This document shows, in pieces, positions 1-8,577 of a stretch of DNA of 64,000 bases. Positions within the stretch are counted from its first letter, which is position 1. Each line of letters begins with the position of its first letter. Source of the DNA: Alistipes sp. (lineage in GTDB: Bacteria > Bacteroidota > Bacteroidia > Bacteroidales > Rikenellaceae); NCBI GenBank assembly GCA_017936685.1, contig JAGBFA010000010.1, positions 124,001-188,000 on the forward strand, given 5' to 3'. Below the pieces are notes generated by a model. It saw only the letters and a list, made by a program, of their open reading frames with translations, did not search any database and was not told the origin of the DNA. The position numbers and the translations under genes are program-made.

Positions 1-914
1 TCCTTCTGCCAGTTGGTATTGGCCGTACCCAGAGCGCGATATGCGTCGTTGTCGGTACCGCCCATATACCATGCCATGGCCTCGCGCATCTGGTCACCGG
101 TCATAACGTCGACATACTTCGAGTTGTCGCTCAACGATGCGGTGAAGTCGATAGATACGTTGGGAATGGCCGAGTCGTAGCGCGAACCCTTCTTGGTGGT
201 GATGATGATCACACCGTTAGATGCACGCGAACCGTAGATGGCGGTGGCCGAAGCGTCCTTCAACACCGTGAACGACTCGATATCGCTCGGGTTGACCGAA
301 GCCAGTGCATTGGCTACGCCCGATATACCGTCGTTCGAAACGGGCAGACCGTCGATTACCACCAGCGGGTCGTTGGTTGCCTTCAAAGACGAACCGCCGC
401 GGATACGGATAGTAGCAGCCGAACCGGGGGCACCGTCGCCCGAGGTGATTACCACACCCGCGCTCTTGCCGCGCAACAGATCGGTCGGCGATGCGGCCAG
501 ACCCTTGTTGGTCTGATCGGCCTTGACGGTCGATACAGAACCCGTCAGGTCGTTCTTCTTAACGACACCGTAACCGATTACAACCACGTCCTCCAAAACG
601 GTGTTATCCTCTTCGAGGACCACACGCTGAAGCGCGCTCGACGAAGCCAGCAACTGCTGCGGCTTGTAGCCGATGAAGCTGACGACGACGATGGCATCGG
701 GGCTCTTCACGTTTAATTGGTACTGACCGTTGATGTCGGTCGTCACGCCGTTGGTCGAGTCCTGTTCGAAAACAGACGCACCTATAACAGGCGTTCCGGT
801 AGCATCAACTACCACACCTTTAACCTCGTATTTGCCCTGCTGGCCAAATACTTGGGGGGGGGTCGCAACTGCTAACAGCGCAAGTCCCAAACACATAGTC
901 AAGAATTTTCTCAT
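1..914 (-). CDS. SusC-like TonB-dependent outer-membrane receptor (3' partial)
   Basis: The N-terminal 304 codons of a SusC/RagA-type receptor, which pairs with a SusD lipoprotein to import glycans across the outer membrane. Visible parts in order are a signal peptide (about residues 1-25), a CarboxypepD_reg-like beta-sandwich (about 28-112, ending near DVVVIGYG, the Bacteroidota TonB-box region), and the start of the plug domain with the GVIIITTKKG stretch typical of SusC. The start ATG is at 914-912. The rest of the barrel and any susD lie beyond the left edge. It follows the MFS gene by 61 nt on the same strand, so co-transcription is likely. Oddity: codons 18-20 of the signal peptide are built from a run of nine C (positions 854-862), a possible slippage tract. 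Confidence 0.93.
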   Translation of the reverse strand, partial: MRKFLTMCLGLALLAVATPPQVFGQQGKYEVKGVVVDATGTPVIGASVFEQDSTNGVTTDINGQYQLNVKSPDAIVVVSFIGYKPQQLLASSSALQRVVLEEDNTVLEDVVVIGYGVVKKNDLTGSVSTVKADQTNKGLAASPTDLLRGKSAGVVITSGDGAPGSAATIRIRGGSSLKATNDPLVVIDGLPVSNDGISGVANALASVNPSDIESFTVLKDASATAIYGSRASNGVIIITTKKGSRYDSAIPNVSIDFTASLSDNSKYVDVMTGDQMREAMAWYMGGTDNDAYRALGTANTNWQK

Positions 915-975
915 AGTGTTTTTTGTGTTAGTTAATAAAATTAGGTTAATATATCAGTATTCTGAATATTCTTCG

Positions 976-2289
976 TTATTGTCGGGTCTCAGCAGACCTG
1001 ACCTTGATGAAGTAGACGGCTGCCGAAGCCAGAAGCAGCGACACACCGGCCAGCACCAGCATCATGATCTGCTCGCCGCCGAACAACCGGAGCACCAAAC
1101 CGCCGACTGCCGATGCCACGATCTGAGGCAGGCAGATAGTACAGTTGAACAGTCCGAGATAGGTGCCCATCGAATCGCCCGACAGCGCATTGGTCAGCAG
1201 CGCGAAGGGCATGGACAGCATCGCCGCCCAGCCGCAGCCGATCAGCAGGAACGAGACGAAGAGCAGGAAAGGCGTGTGCATGAAATAGGTCGAAATGAAA
1301 CCGATGCCGCCGATCACCAGACTCATGGCATAGGCTCTCTTGGTGTTGCGGAACATGGGCAGCACCACAGCCCACAGGATCGAACCGACAGCCTGCACGG
1401 CGAACAGCACGCCGACCCAGTTGCCCGCCGCCTGATAGGCATCGGACTTGACATCGACCGTATCCCACACGGTTGCGGCAATTCCGCCGTTGGTATAGGT
1501 CCACATATACATGAATGCGAACCACGAGAAGAACTGTACCAGACCGATCTGCCAGAAGATCTTAGGCGCGTGCAGAATCAGCTGCACGAGGTTGCGCTTC
1601 TCTACATTCTCTTCTGGCTTGATGTTGTGGAAGCGGGCATACTCCTCGGGAGGCATCTCACGCACCTTGAAACCGGTGTAGAATACGCAGAGGATAAGTA
1701 TGGCCGCACCTATATAAAATGAATAGATCACCGAATCGGGGATCATACCCTCGGGTGCTACGTTCTTGATACCGACCCATGTGAAGAAATAGGGGAAGAG
1801 ATAGCCCACCAACGAACCGGCATTGCACAGCAGACTCTGTATGGAGTAGGCCTTGGCTTTCTGCTGTTCGTTGACCATATCGCCCACCATCATCTTGAAG
1901 GGCTGCATGGCCATGTTGATCGAGGTGTCCAGAAGCATGAGCATCACCAGTCCGAACGACATGGCCGCCTTGACCGTAAGACCGAGACTTCCGGAGTTGG
2001 GCAGGAACACCATCACGGCCACGGCAATGAGTGCGCCCACATAGAGATAGGGCTTGCGGCGTCCCCACTTGCACCACGTCTTATCGCTCCACATGCCCAC
2101 GAGCGGCTGCACGAGCATACCCATCAGAGGCGGCAAAATCCAGAAATAACTCAGATCGTGAGGATCGGCACCGAGCGTGGCGAATATACGGCTGATGTTG
2201 GCACTTTGCAAAGCGTAGGCAATCTGAACGCCGAAAAATCCGAAGCTCAGATTCCACATCTGCATAAACGACAAGTCAGGTTTTTTCAT
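976..2289 (-). CDS. MFS sugar transporter, SLC45/maltose-type
   Basis: A 437-residue integral membrane protein with about 12 hydrophobic segments. The N-terminus (MKKPDLSFMQMWNLSFGFFG) and the loop with PLVGMWSDKTW and WGRRKPY match the major-facilitator group related to eukaryotic SLC45 sugar/proton symporters that is common in Bacteroidales polysaccharide-utilisation loci. Its inferred job is inner-membrane uptake of a mono- or disaccharide released by the neighbouring Sus-type system. It is the first gene of a probable two-gene or longer operon with the downstream susC. It is divergent from the LytS/LytTR pair, with about 250 nt between. Sugar specificity cannot be read from the sequence. 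Confidence 0.85.
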   Translation of the reverse strand: MKKPDLSFMQMWNLSFGFFGVQIAYALQSANISRIFATLGADPHDLSYFWILPPLMGMLVQPLVGMWSDKTWCKWGRRKPYLYVGALIAVAVMVFLPNSGSLGLTVKAAMSFGLVMLMLLDTSINMAMQPFKMMVGDMVNEQQKAKAYSIQSLLCNAGSLVGYLFPYFFTWVGIKNVAPEGMIPDSVIYSFYIGAAILILCVFYTGFKVREMPPEEYARFHNIKPEENVEKRNLVQLILHAPKIFWQIGLVQFFSWFAFMYMWTYTNGGIAATVWDTVDVKSDAYQAAGNWVGVLFAVQAVGSILWAVVLPMFRNTKRAYAMSLVIGGIGFISTYFMHTPFLLFVSFLLIGCGWAAMLSMPFALLTNALSGDSMGTYLGLFNCTICLPQIVASAVGGLVLRLFGGEQIMMLVLAGVSLLLASAAVYFIKVRSAETRQ

Positions 2290-2361
2290 TTAGGTTTATT
2301 AATATTTTTAATAATTCATCGGTTATAGCAATACAAATTTTAATATAATCGACCGAATAAA

Positions 2362-2369
2362 CAAATTTA
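2362..2369 (-). promoter_or_regulatory. Probable -7 box for the MFS-susC operon
   Basis: On the minus strand this reads TAAATTTG, matching the Bacteroidota TAnnTTTG -7 consensus, 72 nt upstream of the MFS start. No convincing -33 TTG was found at the right distance, so confidence is modest. Confidence 0.4.
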
Positions 2370-2461
2370 ACAAACCCAACAGCCGTATAAATTGGACGAG
2401 TTGACGAAATTCGATACCGAACGGGAAACGCGAACTACGAACGGCATGGCTGAAAAGCCGA

Positions 2462-2493
2462 TTTGCAAATTGGCAAAATAATGATTATCTTTG
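2462..2493 (+). promoter_or_regulatory. Promoter of the LytS/LytTR operon
   Basis: TTTG (2462-2465), 20-nt spacer, TATCTTTG (2486-2493): a full match to the Bacteroidota sigma-ABfr-type promoter. It puts transcription start near 2499, downstream of the TTG at 2491 and about at the ATG at 2497. This argues that translation begins at the ATG at 2536. Confidence 0.75.
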
Positions 2494-2535
2494 TATATGA
2501 TTCTTTCTTCGCATAACGAGCACCCCAAATCCGAC

Positions 2536-3912
2536 ATGGGCAGCAAGAGCATAATATTGATATTTGCCCTATTGCACGCCGCAGTGGCCATCATAAGCCG
2601 CGTGATGGACTACTACGACGACGTGCCGCTGACGGTGCTGACCATAACCATGGTAATAGTGGTGGCTATGCGGCAGAACGTGCGCATGGAGATCATAGCC
2701 GTCATCACGTTAGTGGCCACGCTGCTCGGATTCGTCATAGGTGAGCTGCTGTGGAAGCCGATAGATGCCGTAGTGGGCAACGAGATATTGTCGCCGGCAA
2801 TATCGACATTCATCATCACGATGCTCATCGGCTGGGGCACATACGCCCTGACACGCAACGGCAGCCGCTTCAAGAACTACAAGGTGGCATGGCGGCCGTC
2901 GATACCCAACATATTGATCATCGCGCTGTCGATACTGCTGCTCAGAGTGATATACGTCATAATGTTCCGCACGCATTTCTTCACCGACAAGATGATGCTC
3001 GAAACCGTACAGCACATATTCGGTAATGTGGCGGCACTGCTGATCCTATGCTGCGGCAACATACTGCTGAGCGTGAAATCGTATGCATGGTTCACCGGCA
3101 AGTCGCACCTTGCACGTCATCGCCGAAAGGGCATACTGCTCGTTTCGACGATAATCGTCATTCCCGTGCTGACCTCCATCGCCGTATATTACGACATACC
3201 GCAGATGACAGGCATCGAACACGACCCCACGCAGTTCGCCCGCATCTTCTCCGTCGCCTTCCTCATACATATAATCATATACACGCTCTCGTATTTAGTG
3301 CAGCACGTGGTCGCCTCCAAACGCGAGCTGCGCACCGAGCGCGAACAGAAGCACAAGGCACTGTATCAGTACAACCGGCTCAAACAGCAGATCAATCCGC
3401 ATTTTCTGTTCAACTCGCTCAACATACTCGACTATCTGGTGCAGGAGGGATACAACCAGCGCGCCAGCGGGTTCATACGCAAACTGGCCAACATCTACCG
3501 CTACATGCTCAGCAACGACCAGAAGCCGTTGGTAAAGCTCAAAGAGGAGATCGATTTCGCCGACATGTACGCCGATCTTCTGAAAGAGAGGTTCGTCGAC
3601 GGGCTGACCATAGAGAAGCGCGTCGATCCCTCGCTATACAATATGTATATAGTGCCGTGCTCGTTGCAGCTGCTCATAGAGAACGCCACCAAACACAACA
3701 TCGTATGTGCCGAGGAGCCGCTGCATGTCGAGATCTTTTCGCAAGAGCGTCACATTGTGGTTCGCAACAACTTGCAGCCGCGCACGGCCAGCCAGCAGTC
3801 CACCCGTCTGGGATTGGCCAATATACGCCAGCAATATCTCGACATAACCCGCAACAACATAATAATAGAGAAGACAGAGAGTGAATTTATCGTAAAACTA
3901 CCGTTAGTATAA
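2536..3912 (+). CDS. LytS-type sensor histidine kinase
   Basis: A 458-residue protein from the ATG at 2536; an in-frame ATG at 2497 sits almost on the predicted transcription start and is less likely. The first ~270 residues are hydrophobic, with several membrane segments and no recognisable ligand domain. The cytoplasmic part carries the His_kinase motif QINPHFLFNSLN, with phospho-accepting His near residue 289 (codon 3400-3402), and an HATPase region with LLIENATKH and LGLANIRQQY. It shares one nucleotide (TAATG) with the LytTR regulator gene, so the two are translationally coupled and form a two-component system. The signal is unknown. The divergent sugar-transport operon or the downstream capsule-export genes are possible targets, but that is inference only. 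Confidence 0.9.
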   Translation: MGSKSIILIFALLHAAVAIISRVMDYYDDVPLTVLTITMVIVVAMRQNVRMEIIAVITLVATLLGFVIGELLWKPIDAVVGNEILSPAISTFIITMLIGWGTYALTRNGSRFKNYKVAWRPSIPNILIIALSILLLRVIYVIMFRTHFFTDKMMLETVQHIFGNVAALLILCCGNILLSVKSYAWFTGKSHLARHRRKGILLVSTIIVIPVLTSIAVYYDIPQMTGIEHDPTQFARIFSVAFLIHIIIYTLSYLVQHVVASKRELRTEREQKHKALYQYNRLKQQINPHFLFNSLNILDYLVQEGYNQRASGFIRKLANIYRYMLSNDQKPLVKLKEEIDFADMYADLLKERFVDGLTIEKRVDPSLYNMYIVPCSLQLLIENATKHNIVCAEEPLHVEIFSQERHIVVRNNLQPRTASQQSTRLGLANIRQQYLDITRNNIIIEKTESEFIVKLPLV

Positions 3913-4688
3913 TGCTCAGGACACTTATCATAGAGGACGAGATCCCCGCCCAGATCACGCTAAAAAAGCTGTTGGACAAATGCGCCGACGACTGCCACAT
4001 CGTCGGCACGCTCACCTCGGTCAAATCGGCCGTCAAATGGCTCGACGACAACCCCGGCGGAGCCGACGTCATATTCATGGACGTGGAGCTGTCCGACGGC
4101 GTATGCTTCGACATATTCGAGCGCACGACAATCGATGCCAATGTCATAATCACCACGGCATACGACAACTACGCCATCAACGCATTCAAGGTCAACAGCG
4201 TCGACTATCTGCTCAAACCCATCGACGAAGAGGAGCTGAGACGTGCGCTGGAACGCTGCCGCAAATCGATCGAGGCGAAAAATCCTGCCGGTATAGAGAC
4301 CTTGATAAACTACTTCTCGCAGGCATCGCAGAGCAGCGGCAAAGGCTACAAAAAGAGATTCATCGTAAGGGTAGGCGAAAAGATCGTCATCATACCCGTC
4401 GAAGAGATCGCCTACTGCTACTCGGAGGACAAGAACACCTATTCGGTGACCAAGAGCGGATCGCGCCGTCTGCTGGACTACTCGCTCGACTCGGTGCAGG
4501 AGATGCTCGACCCCAGGATCTTCTTCCGCATATCGCGCAGCTACATCGTATCGATCAACTCCATAGAGAACATATCGCGTCATTTGGGCACGCGGCTCAA
4601 ACTGCAACTCAAACCCAAGACCGACGACGAGGTCATGGTGAGCCGCAGCCGCACTTCCGATTTCTTGGAGTGGCTCGACAACAACTGA
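3912..4688 (+). CDS. LytTR-family response regulator
   Basis: 258 residues. The receiver domain (1-120) has the acidic pocket EDE (8-10), phospho-acceptor Asp57 in IFMDVEL, and the switch/lysine motif YLLKPI. The C-terminal LytTR DNA-binding domain spans about 148-256, with the typical FIVRVGEKIVIIPVEEIAYC opening and the ISRSYIVSINSI stretch. It acts as the partner of the preceding LytS kinase, whose stop codon it overlaps. LytTR proteins bind pairs of short direct repeats upstream of -35 regions; I did not find an obvious pair here. The next gene starts about 150 nt downstream behind its own promoter. Confidence 0.93.
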   Translation: MLRTLIIEDEIPAQITLKKLLDKCADDCHIVGTLTSVKSAVKWLDDNPGGADVIFMDVELSDGVCFDIFERTTIDANVIITTAYDNYAINAFKVNSVDYLLKPIDEEELRRALERCRKSIEAKNPAGIETLINYFSQASQSSGKGYKKRFIVRVGEKIVIIPVEEIAYCYSEDKNTYSVTKSGSRRLLDYSLDSVQEMLDPRIFFRISRSYIVSINSIENISRHLGTRLKLQLKPKTDDEVMVSRSRTSDFLEWLDNN

Positions 4689-4752
4689 TCGCGGCATGGA
4701 AGCGGCACGATGCGCCGGTAATATCGCATTGTCCGAGTTTTTTATTTCATGT

Positions 4753-4784
4753 GTTGTATTTTTGACAAATAACATCTATCTTTG
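4753..4784 (+). promoter_or_regulatory. Promoter of the wza-wzc operon
   Basis: GTTG (4753-4756), 20-nt spacer, TATCTTTG (4777-4784), about 53 nt before the wza-like start codon. Strong match to the Bacteroidota consensus. Confidence 0.7.
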
Positions 4785-4837
4785 CAGCCACTATGAATAT
4801 GTTTTGACAGAGACTTAACAAATTCAGATATCGCCAC

Positions 4838-5629
4838 ATGAAAGATTTTAGACTACTTGTCATAGGTATCGCTCTTTTGCTGTGCTCGTGCAACGCACAT
4901 AAGCGCGTGCTGTATCTGCAAGACGTGAAAGACGGGGCCGAAGTGAATATTCCCGAAGACTATCAGATCAAGATCAAGCCGCTCGACCAGCTGACCATCA
5001 TCGTCAACAGCAAGAACCCCGAACTGGCCGTTCCGTTCAACTCGTCGACAAGCTACAACGCACTGTCGGGCATACCCACGTCGGGCAACATCAACAGCAA
5101 CAATCTGCAAGTGCTCACCGTCGATGAAAACGGAGTGCTCAATCTTCCCATCATAGGCAAGATCAAGTGCAAGGGCATGACCCGCGCGGAGTTGTCGCAA
5201 GTCATTGCCAACAAGATCATCGAAGGAGGATTGATCGCCGACCCCAACGTCAACGTCCGTTTCGCCAACATGACCATATCGGTGCTGGGCGAGGTGACGC
5301 GTCCCGGACGCTTCGAGATTGCCAAGGACCGCATCACCATACTCGAAGCCTTGGCTTTGGCAGGCGACATGACCATCTACGGTAATCGTGAGAACGTAGC
5401 GGTAATACGCGAGCAGGACGGCAAAAACATCGTATCGGTGCTCGACCTGCGCTCGAAGGAGATATTCGATTCGCCGGCTTTCTATCTCGAACAGAACGAC
5501 ATCGTGATGGTCAGCCCCAACAAATATAGGGCGGCCTCGGCAGAGATCAACCAGAACCGCTCGTTCTGGATCTCGCTGGCCAGCACTGCCATATCGCTGG
5601 CTACGCTGTTAGTCACCATCACCCGATAA
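4838..5629 (+). CDS. Wza-like polysaccharide export lipoprotein
   Basis: 263 residues. It has a lipoprotein signal peptide with lipobox LLCSC (Cys18), a Poly_export domain starting at about residue 45 (YQIKIKPLDQLTIIV) and an SLBB domain (ISVLGEVTRPGRFEIAKDRI). A C-terminal hydrophobic segment (WISLASTAISLATLLVTI) is typical of the short Bacteroidota forms. Its role is to form the outer-membrane exit channel for capsule or exopolysaccharide with the Wzc-like co-polymerase encoded 28 nt downstream. It has its own promoter. No glycosyltransferase, Wzx or Wzy gene is nearby, so the sugar-building genes must lie elsewhere. Confidence 0.9.
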   Translation: MKDFRLLVIGIALLLCSCNAHKRVLYLQDVKDGAEVNIPEDYQIKIKPLDQLTIIVNSKNPELAVPFNSSTSYNALSGIPTSGNINSNNLQVLTVDENGVLNLPIIGKIKCKGMTRAELSQVIANKIIEGGLIADPNVNVRFANMTISVLGEVTRPGRFEIAKDRITILEALALAGDMTIYGNRENVAVIREQDGKNIVSVLDLRSKEIFDSPAFYLEQNDIVMVSPNKYRAASAEINQNRSFWISLASTAISLATLLVTITR

Positions 5630-5657
5630 CTAACGACATAACAAGTCAAAGGTCATA

Positions 5658-8084
5658 ATGAACAACTATCCGACAAAACAAAACAACGACAACGCAAAAC
5701 TCGGAAAGTTTACGTTGCAGGATTTTGTACAATTAATACTATCCAATTGGTATTGGTTCGTATTGTCGATGCTGATATGCTTAGGCTGCGCGGCATTCTA
5801 TCTGCGTCGCACGGCCCCCGTTTACCAGCGTTCGGCATCGGTACTGGTAAAGGACTCGCGCAAGGGTTCGAGCGCGGAGATATCGGCATTCAACGATCTG
5901 TTAGGCGGCGGCATACGCCGAAGCGTCGACAACGAGATATACATATTCCAGTCGCGCCGCCTGATGGAGGAGGTCATCGGCAAGCTCGATCTGACCATAC
6001 AATACACCCAAAAGGGGCGCATCAGAGTGATGGACCTCTACGGCCGCTCGCCCATTTTGGTCAAATACGTCAACGCCAAGCCCAACGAATCGGGCAAATT
6101 CAATGCACATATCGTCGATGAGCAGACGGTGATGCTGTCGGATTTCTCGGTCGACGGCGATTTCCACGCCACCGTCAGCATGGGCGATACGATCTCCACC
6201 CCCATGGGAATCATGACCGTGCGTCAGACACCCTACGTATCGCAATATATCGACCGCGATATAACCATCAGCAAACTGCCTCTCAACGAGACCATCGAGG
6301 CCTATCGCTCCAAGCTGCAATGCGAGATCCGCGACAAGCAGGCATCGGTCATCAGCCTGACGATGAACGACGTAGTGCCCAAGCGTGCCGAAGATGTCAT
6401 AAACGGCATAATCGATGCCTATAACATCGATGCCATAAACGACAAGCGCACGATTTCGGACATCACCGAAAAGTTCATCAACGACCGCCTTGCGATTCTG
6501 GGCAAGGAGCTGACCGAAGCCGACAGCGACGTTGCCGCATTCAAGCAGGCATACAAGATTTACAGTCCCGAGGAGGAGGCTTCGCAAAGCGCGACGGAGC
6601 TGAGTTCTCTGAAAAGCCAGTCGCTGTCGCTCGAAGGGAGTCTTGAAATGGCGCGTTACATACGCGATTTCATCAATAACGACACCTCGGAACGCAGCCT
6701 TATTCCGGCGGCCACGGTAACGATGAGCGGTGCTTCGACCGCACTGGCATCTCAGATCTCAATCTACAACGAACAGGTGCTCAACCGCCAGCGGCTGCTT
6801 GCCAACTCTTCGGCTAACAGCCCCGTAATCATCGAATTGGAGAACAACATCGCCGCCATGCGCGAAGCAATCATATCGTCTCTCGATTCGCATATCAAGG
6901 GTCTGTCGCTACAACTCGACAACATACGCCGCGAGCAGAACATAGCCGACAGGCGCATAGCCTCGTCGCCCGTAAAGGAGAAGGAGCTGTTGTCGATGAG
7001 CCGTCAGCAGAAGGTCAAGGAGGAGCTGTATATCTACCTGCTGACCAAACGCGAAGAGAACTCGCTGACCGGTGCTACGGCAGAGAGCAACGCGCGTATC
7101 ATCGATACGGCCTACGGAAGCAACAAGCCCATCAGCCCCAAGAAGACCCTCATCTACATTATCGCAGTAGTTCTCGGCGCGGTGATTCCGTTTGCGATGC
7201 TCTACATAATAGAGTTGCTCAATACCACCGTAAGAGGCCGCAAGGAGATCGAAGAGTCGCTCAGCATACCATTCCTGGGCGATATTCCGACATACCACGG
7301 CAAGGCTGAACACGGCATTGCAGTGCGCGCCACGGGTCGCGACACGGTGTCCGAGGCATTCAGAATCCTGCGCACCAACATGAGTTTCATGAGTATCGAC
7401 AGCGAGCAAAAGGTGATCCTCATAACCTCATCGACACCGCACAGCGGCAAGACATTCGTGTCGACCAATCTGGCCATGACATTGGCCACCTCCGGCAAGC
7501 GCGTCCTGTTGATGGACTTCGACCTTCGCCGCCGCACCCTGTCGAAACAGTTGGGACACCGTTCTGACAGACGCGGTATCACGGGTTATCTGTCGGGTGC
7601 GATAGCCAAGCTGGAAGATGCCATATCGAAGACATCTATCGACGATAATTTCGATATGATGTATGCCGGCATTCAGCCGCCTAACCCCGCCGAGATGCTT
7701 ATGTCGCAGCGTGTCGACAACATGATCAGCGATCTGCGCAAGATGTACGACTACATAATTCTCGACAGCACGCCGGCAATGGCTATTGCCGATGCCATGA
7801 TCATCGACCGCGTGGCCGATCTGACGATCTACGTCGTGCGCCAAGGCTACCTCGACCGTCGTCAGCTGCCCGACATAGAGAAGCTGTATCGCGAAAAGAA
7901 GTTCCACAACATGTGTATCGTACTCAACGGCGTAGATTCGACATCGAAGACATACGGTTACGGCTACGGCTATGGATACGGATATTACGGTTACGGCTAT
8001 GGCTACTACTGCGACGATGAGAAGCGATCGACGTGGAAGAGATACAAGCATAAGTTGAAAAAACTGTTCAAGAAACGTAAATAA
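5658..8084 (+). CDS. Wzc-like polysaccharide co-polymerase / BY-kinase
   Basis: 808 residues. The order is an N-terminal Wzz domain with a first membrane segment near residues 30-50, long periplasmic coiled-coil and GNVR region, a second membrane segment near 495-520, and a cytoplasmic bacterial tyrosine kinase domain. That domain has Walker A TPHSGKTFVS (about residue 592), Walker A' VLLMDFDLRR and Walker B YIILDSTPA. The C-terminus has a Tyr/Gly-rich autophosphorylation cluster (about residues 764-785, alternating Y and G, followed by a basic tail). It regulates polysaccharide chain length and export together with the Wza-like protein. A matching Wzb-type phosphatase is not seen in the window. 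Confidence 0.92.
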   Translation: MNNYPTKQNNDNAKLGKFTLQDFVQLILSNWYWFVLSMLICLGCAAFYLRRTAPVYQRSASVLVKDSRKGSSAEISAFNDLLGGGIRRSVDNEIYIFQSRRLMEEVIGKLDLTIQYTQKGRIRVMDLYGRSPILVKYVNAKPNESGKFNAHIVDEQTVMLSDFSVDGDFHATVSMGDTISTPMGIMTVRQTPYVSQYIDRDITISKLPLNETIEAYRSKLQCEIRDKQASVISLTMNDVVPKRAEDVINGIIDAYNIDAINDKRTISDITEKFINDRLAILGKELTEADSDVAAFKQAYKIYSPEEEASQSATELSSLKSQSLSLEGSLEMARYIRDFINNDTSERSLIPAATVTMSGASTALASQISIYNEQVLNRQRLLANSSANSPVIIELENNIAAMREAIISSLDSHIKGLSLQLDNIRREQNIADRRIASSPVKEKELLSMSRQQKVKEELYIYLLTKREENSLTGATAESNARIIDTAYGSNKPISPKKTLIYIIAVVLGAVIPFAMLYIIELLNTTVRGRKEIEESLSIPFLGDIPTYHGKAEHGIAVRATGRDTVSEAFRILRTNMSFMSIDSEQKVILITSSTPHSGKTFVSTNLAMTLATSGKRVLLMDFDLRRRTLSKQLGHRSDRRGITGYLSGAIAKLEDAISKTSIDDNFDMMYAGIQPPNPAEMLMSQRVDNMISDLRKMYDYIILDSTPAMAIADAMIIDRVADLTIYVVRQGYLDRRQLPDIEKLYREKKFHNMCIVLNGVDSTSKTYGYGYGYGYGYYGYGYGYYCDDEKRSTWKRYKHKLKKLFKKRK

Positions 8085-8092
8085 CAGCAATC

Positions 8093-8482
8093 ATGGCAAG
8101 CCGAGGAGTGACAATAGCCGTAGATTTCGACGGGACATGTGTCGAACACGAGTATCCGCACATAGGAGCCGATGCCGAAGGTGCCGCGGAGGTTCTGCGC
8201 GAATTAGTGGCTAACGACTGCAAATTGATCCTCTACACGATGCGGTCGGGAGCCTTGCTCGAAAAGGCTGCTAACTGGTTCAAGGAGCGTAATATTCCGT
8301 TGTACGGGATCAATGAGAACCCCAGCCAGACGTGGAGCGATTCGCGTAAGGTGCATGCCAACCTCTACATAGACGATTCGGCATTGGGCTGCCCGCTGCG
8401 CTTCGTCGACGGAGTGGCACACCCTGTGGTCGACTGGCAGAAAGTAAGACGCCAGCTCGTCCTCGACGGCATACTCGACTGA
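8093..8482 (+). CDS. Small HAD-like hydrolase (BT0820 family)
   Basis: 129 residues. DxDGT motif I (Asp11 and Asp13 in AVDFDGT), a motif-II-like LILYTMRSG, and a motif-IV-like NLYIDDSALG place it in the HAD superfamily. It resembles the stand-alone capless hydrolase typified by B. thetaiotaomicron BT0820, as I remember that family. The substrate is unknown. It begins 8 nt after the wzc stop and ends before a strong hairpin, so it is the last gene of the wza-wzc operon. A role in the polysaccharide pathway is only suggested by this position. Confidence 0.8.
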   Translation: MASRGVTIAVDFDGTCVEHEYPHIGADAEGAAEVLRELVANDCKLILYTMRSGALLEKAANWFKERNIPLYGINENPSQTWSDSRKVHANLYIDDSALGCPLRFVDGVAHPVVDWQKVRRQLVLDGILD

Positions 8483-8510
8483 CAACCATACACGACCGAC
8501 AAATAGAATG

Positions 8511-8536
8511 AATAGGCTGCCGACACGCAGCCTATT
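8511..8536 (+). terminator. Hairpin terminator after the wza-wzc-HAD operon
   Basis: A perfect 10-bp stem (AATAGGCTGC/GCAGCCTATT) with a 6-nt loop, 28 nt after the stop codon. The U-tract is short, but the stem itself ends in TATT followed by TATC. Confidence 0.65.
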
Positions 8537-8577
8537 TATCGATAATAAAGATAGATACGACAATCCCCGTTATCGAA

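Noticed and set aside
730..1722. Long plus-strand open frame (330 codons) over the susC start and MFS gene
   Set aside because: It is antisense to two well-supported genes, its translation is His/Gln/Arg-rich without family features, and GC-rich coding regions here give many such shadows.
2491..2538. TTG at 2491 or ATG at 2497 as the LytS start
   Set aside because: The TTG lies inside the TATCTTTG -7 box and the ATG at the expected transcription start; the ATG at 2536 leaves a usable leader.
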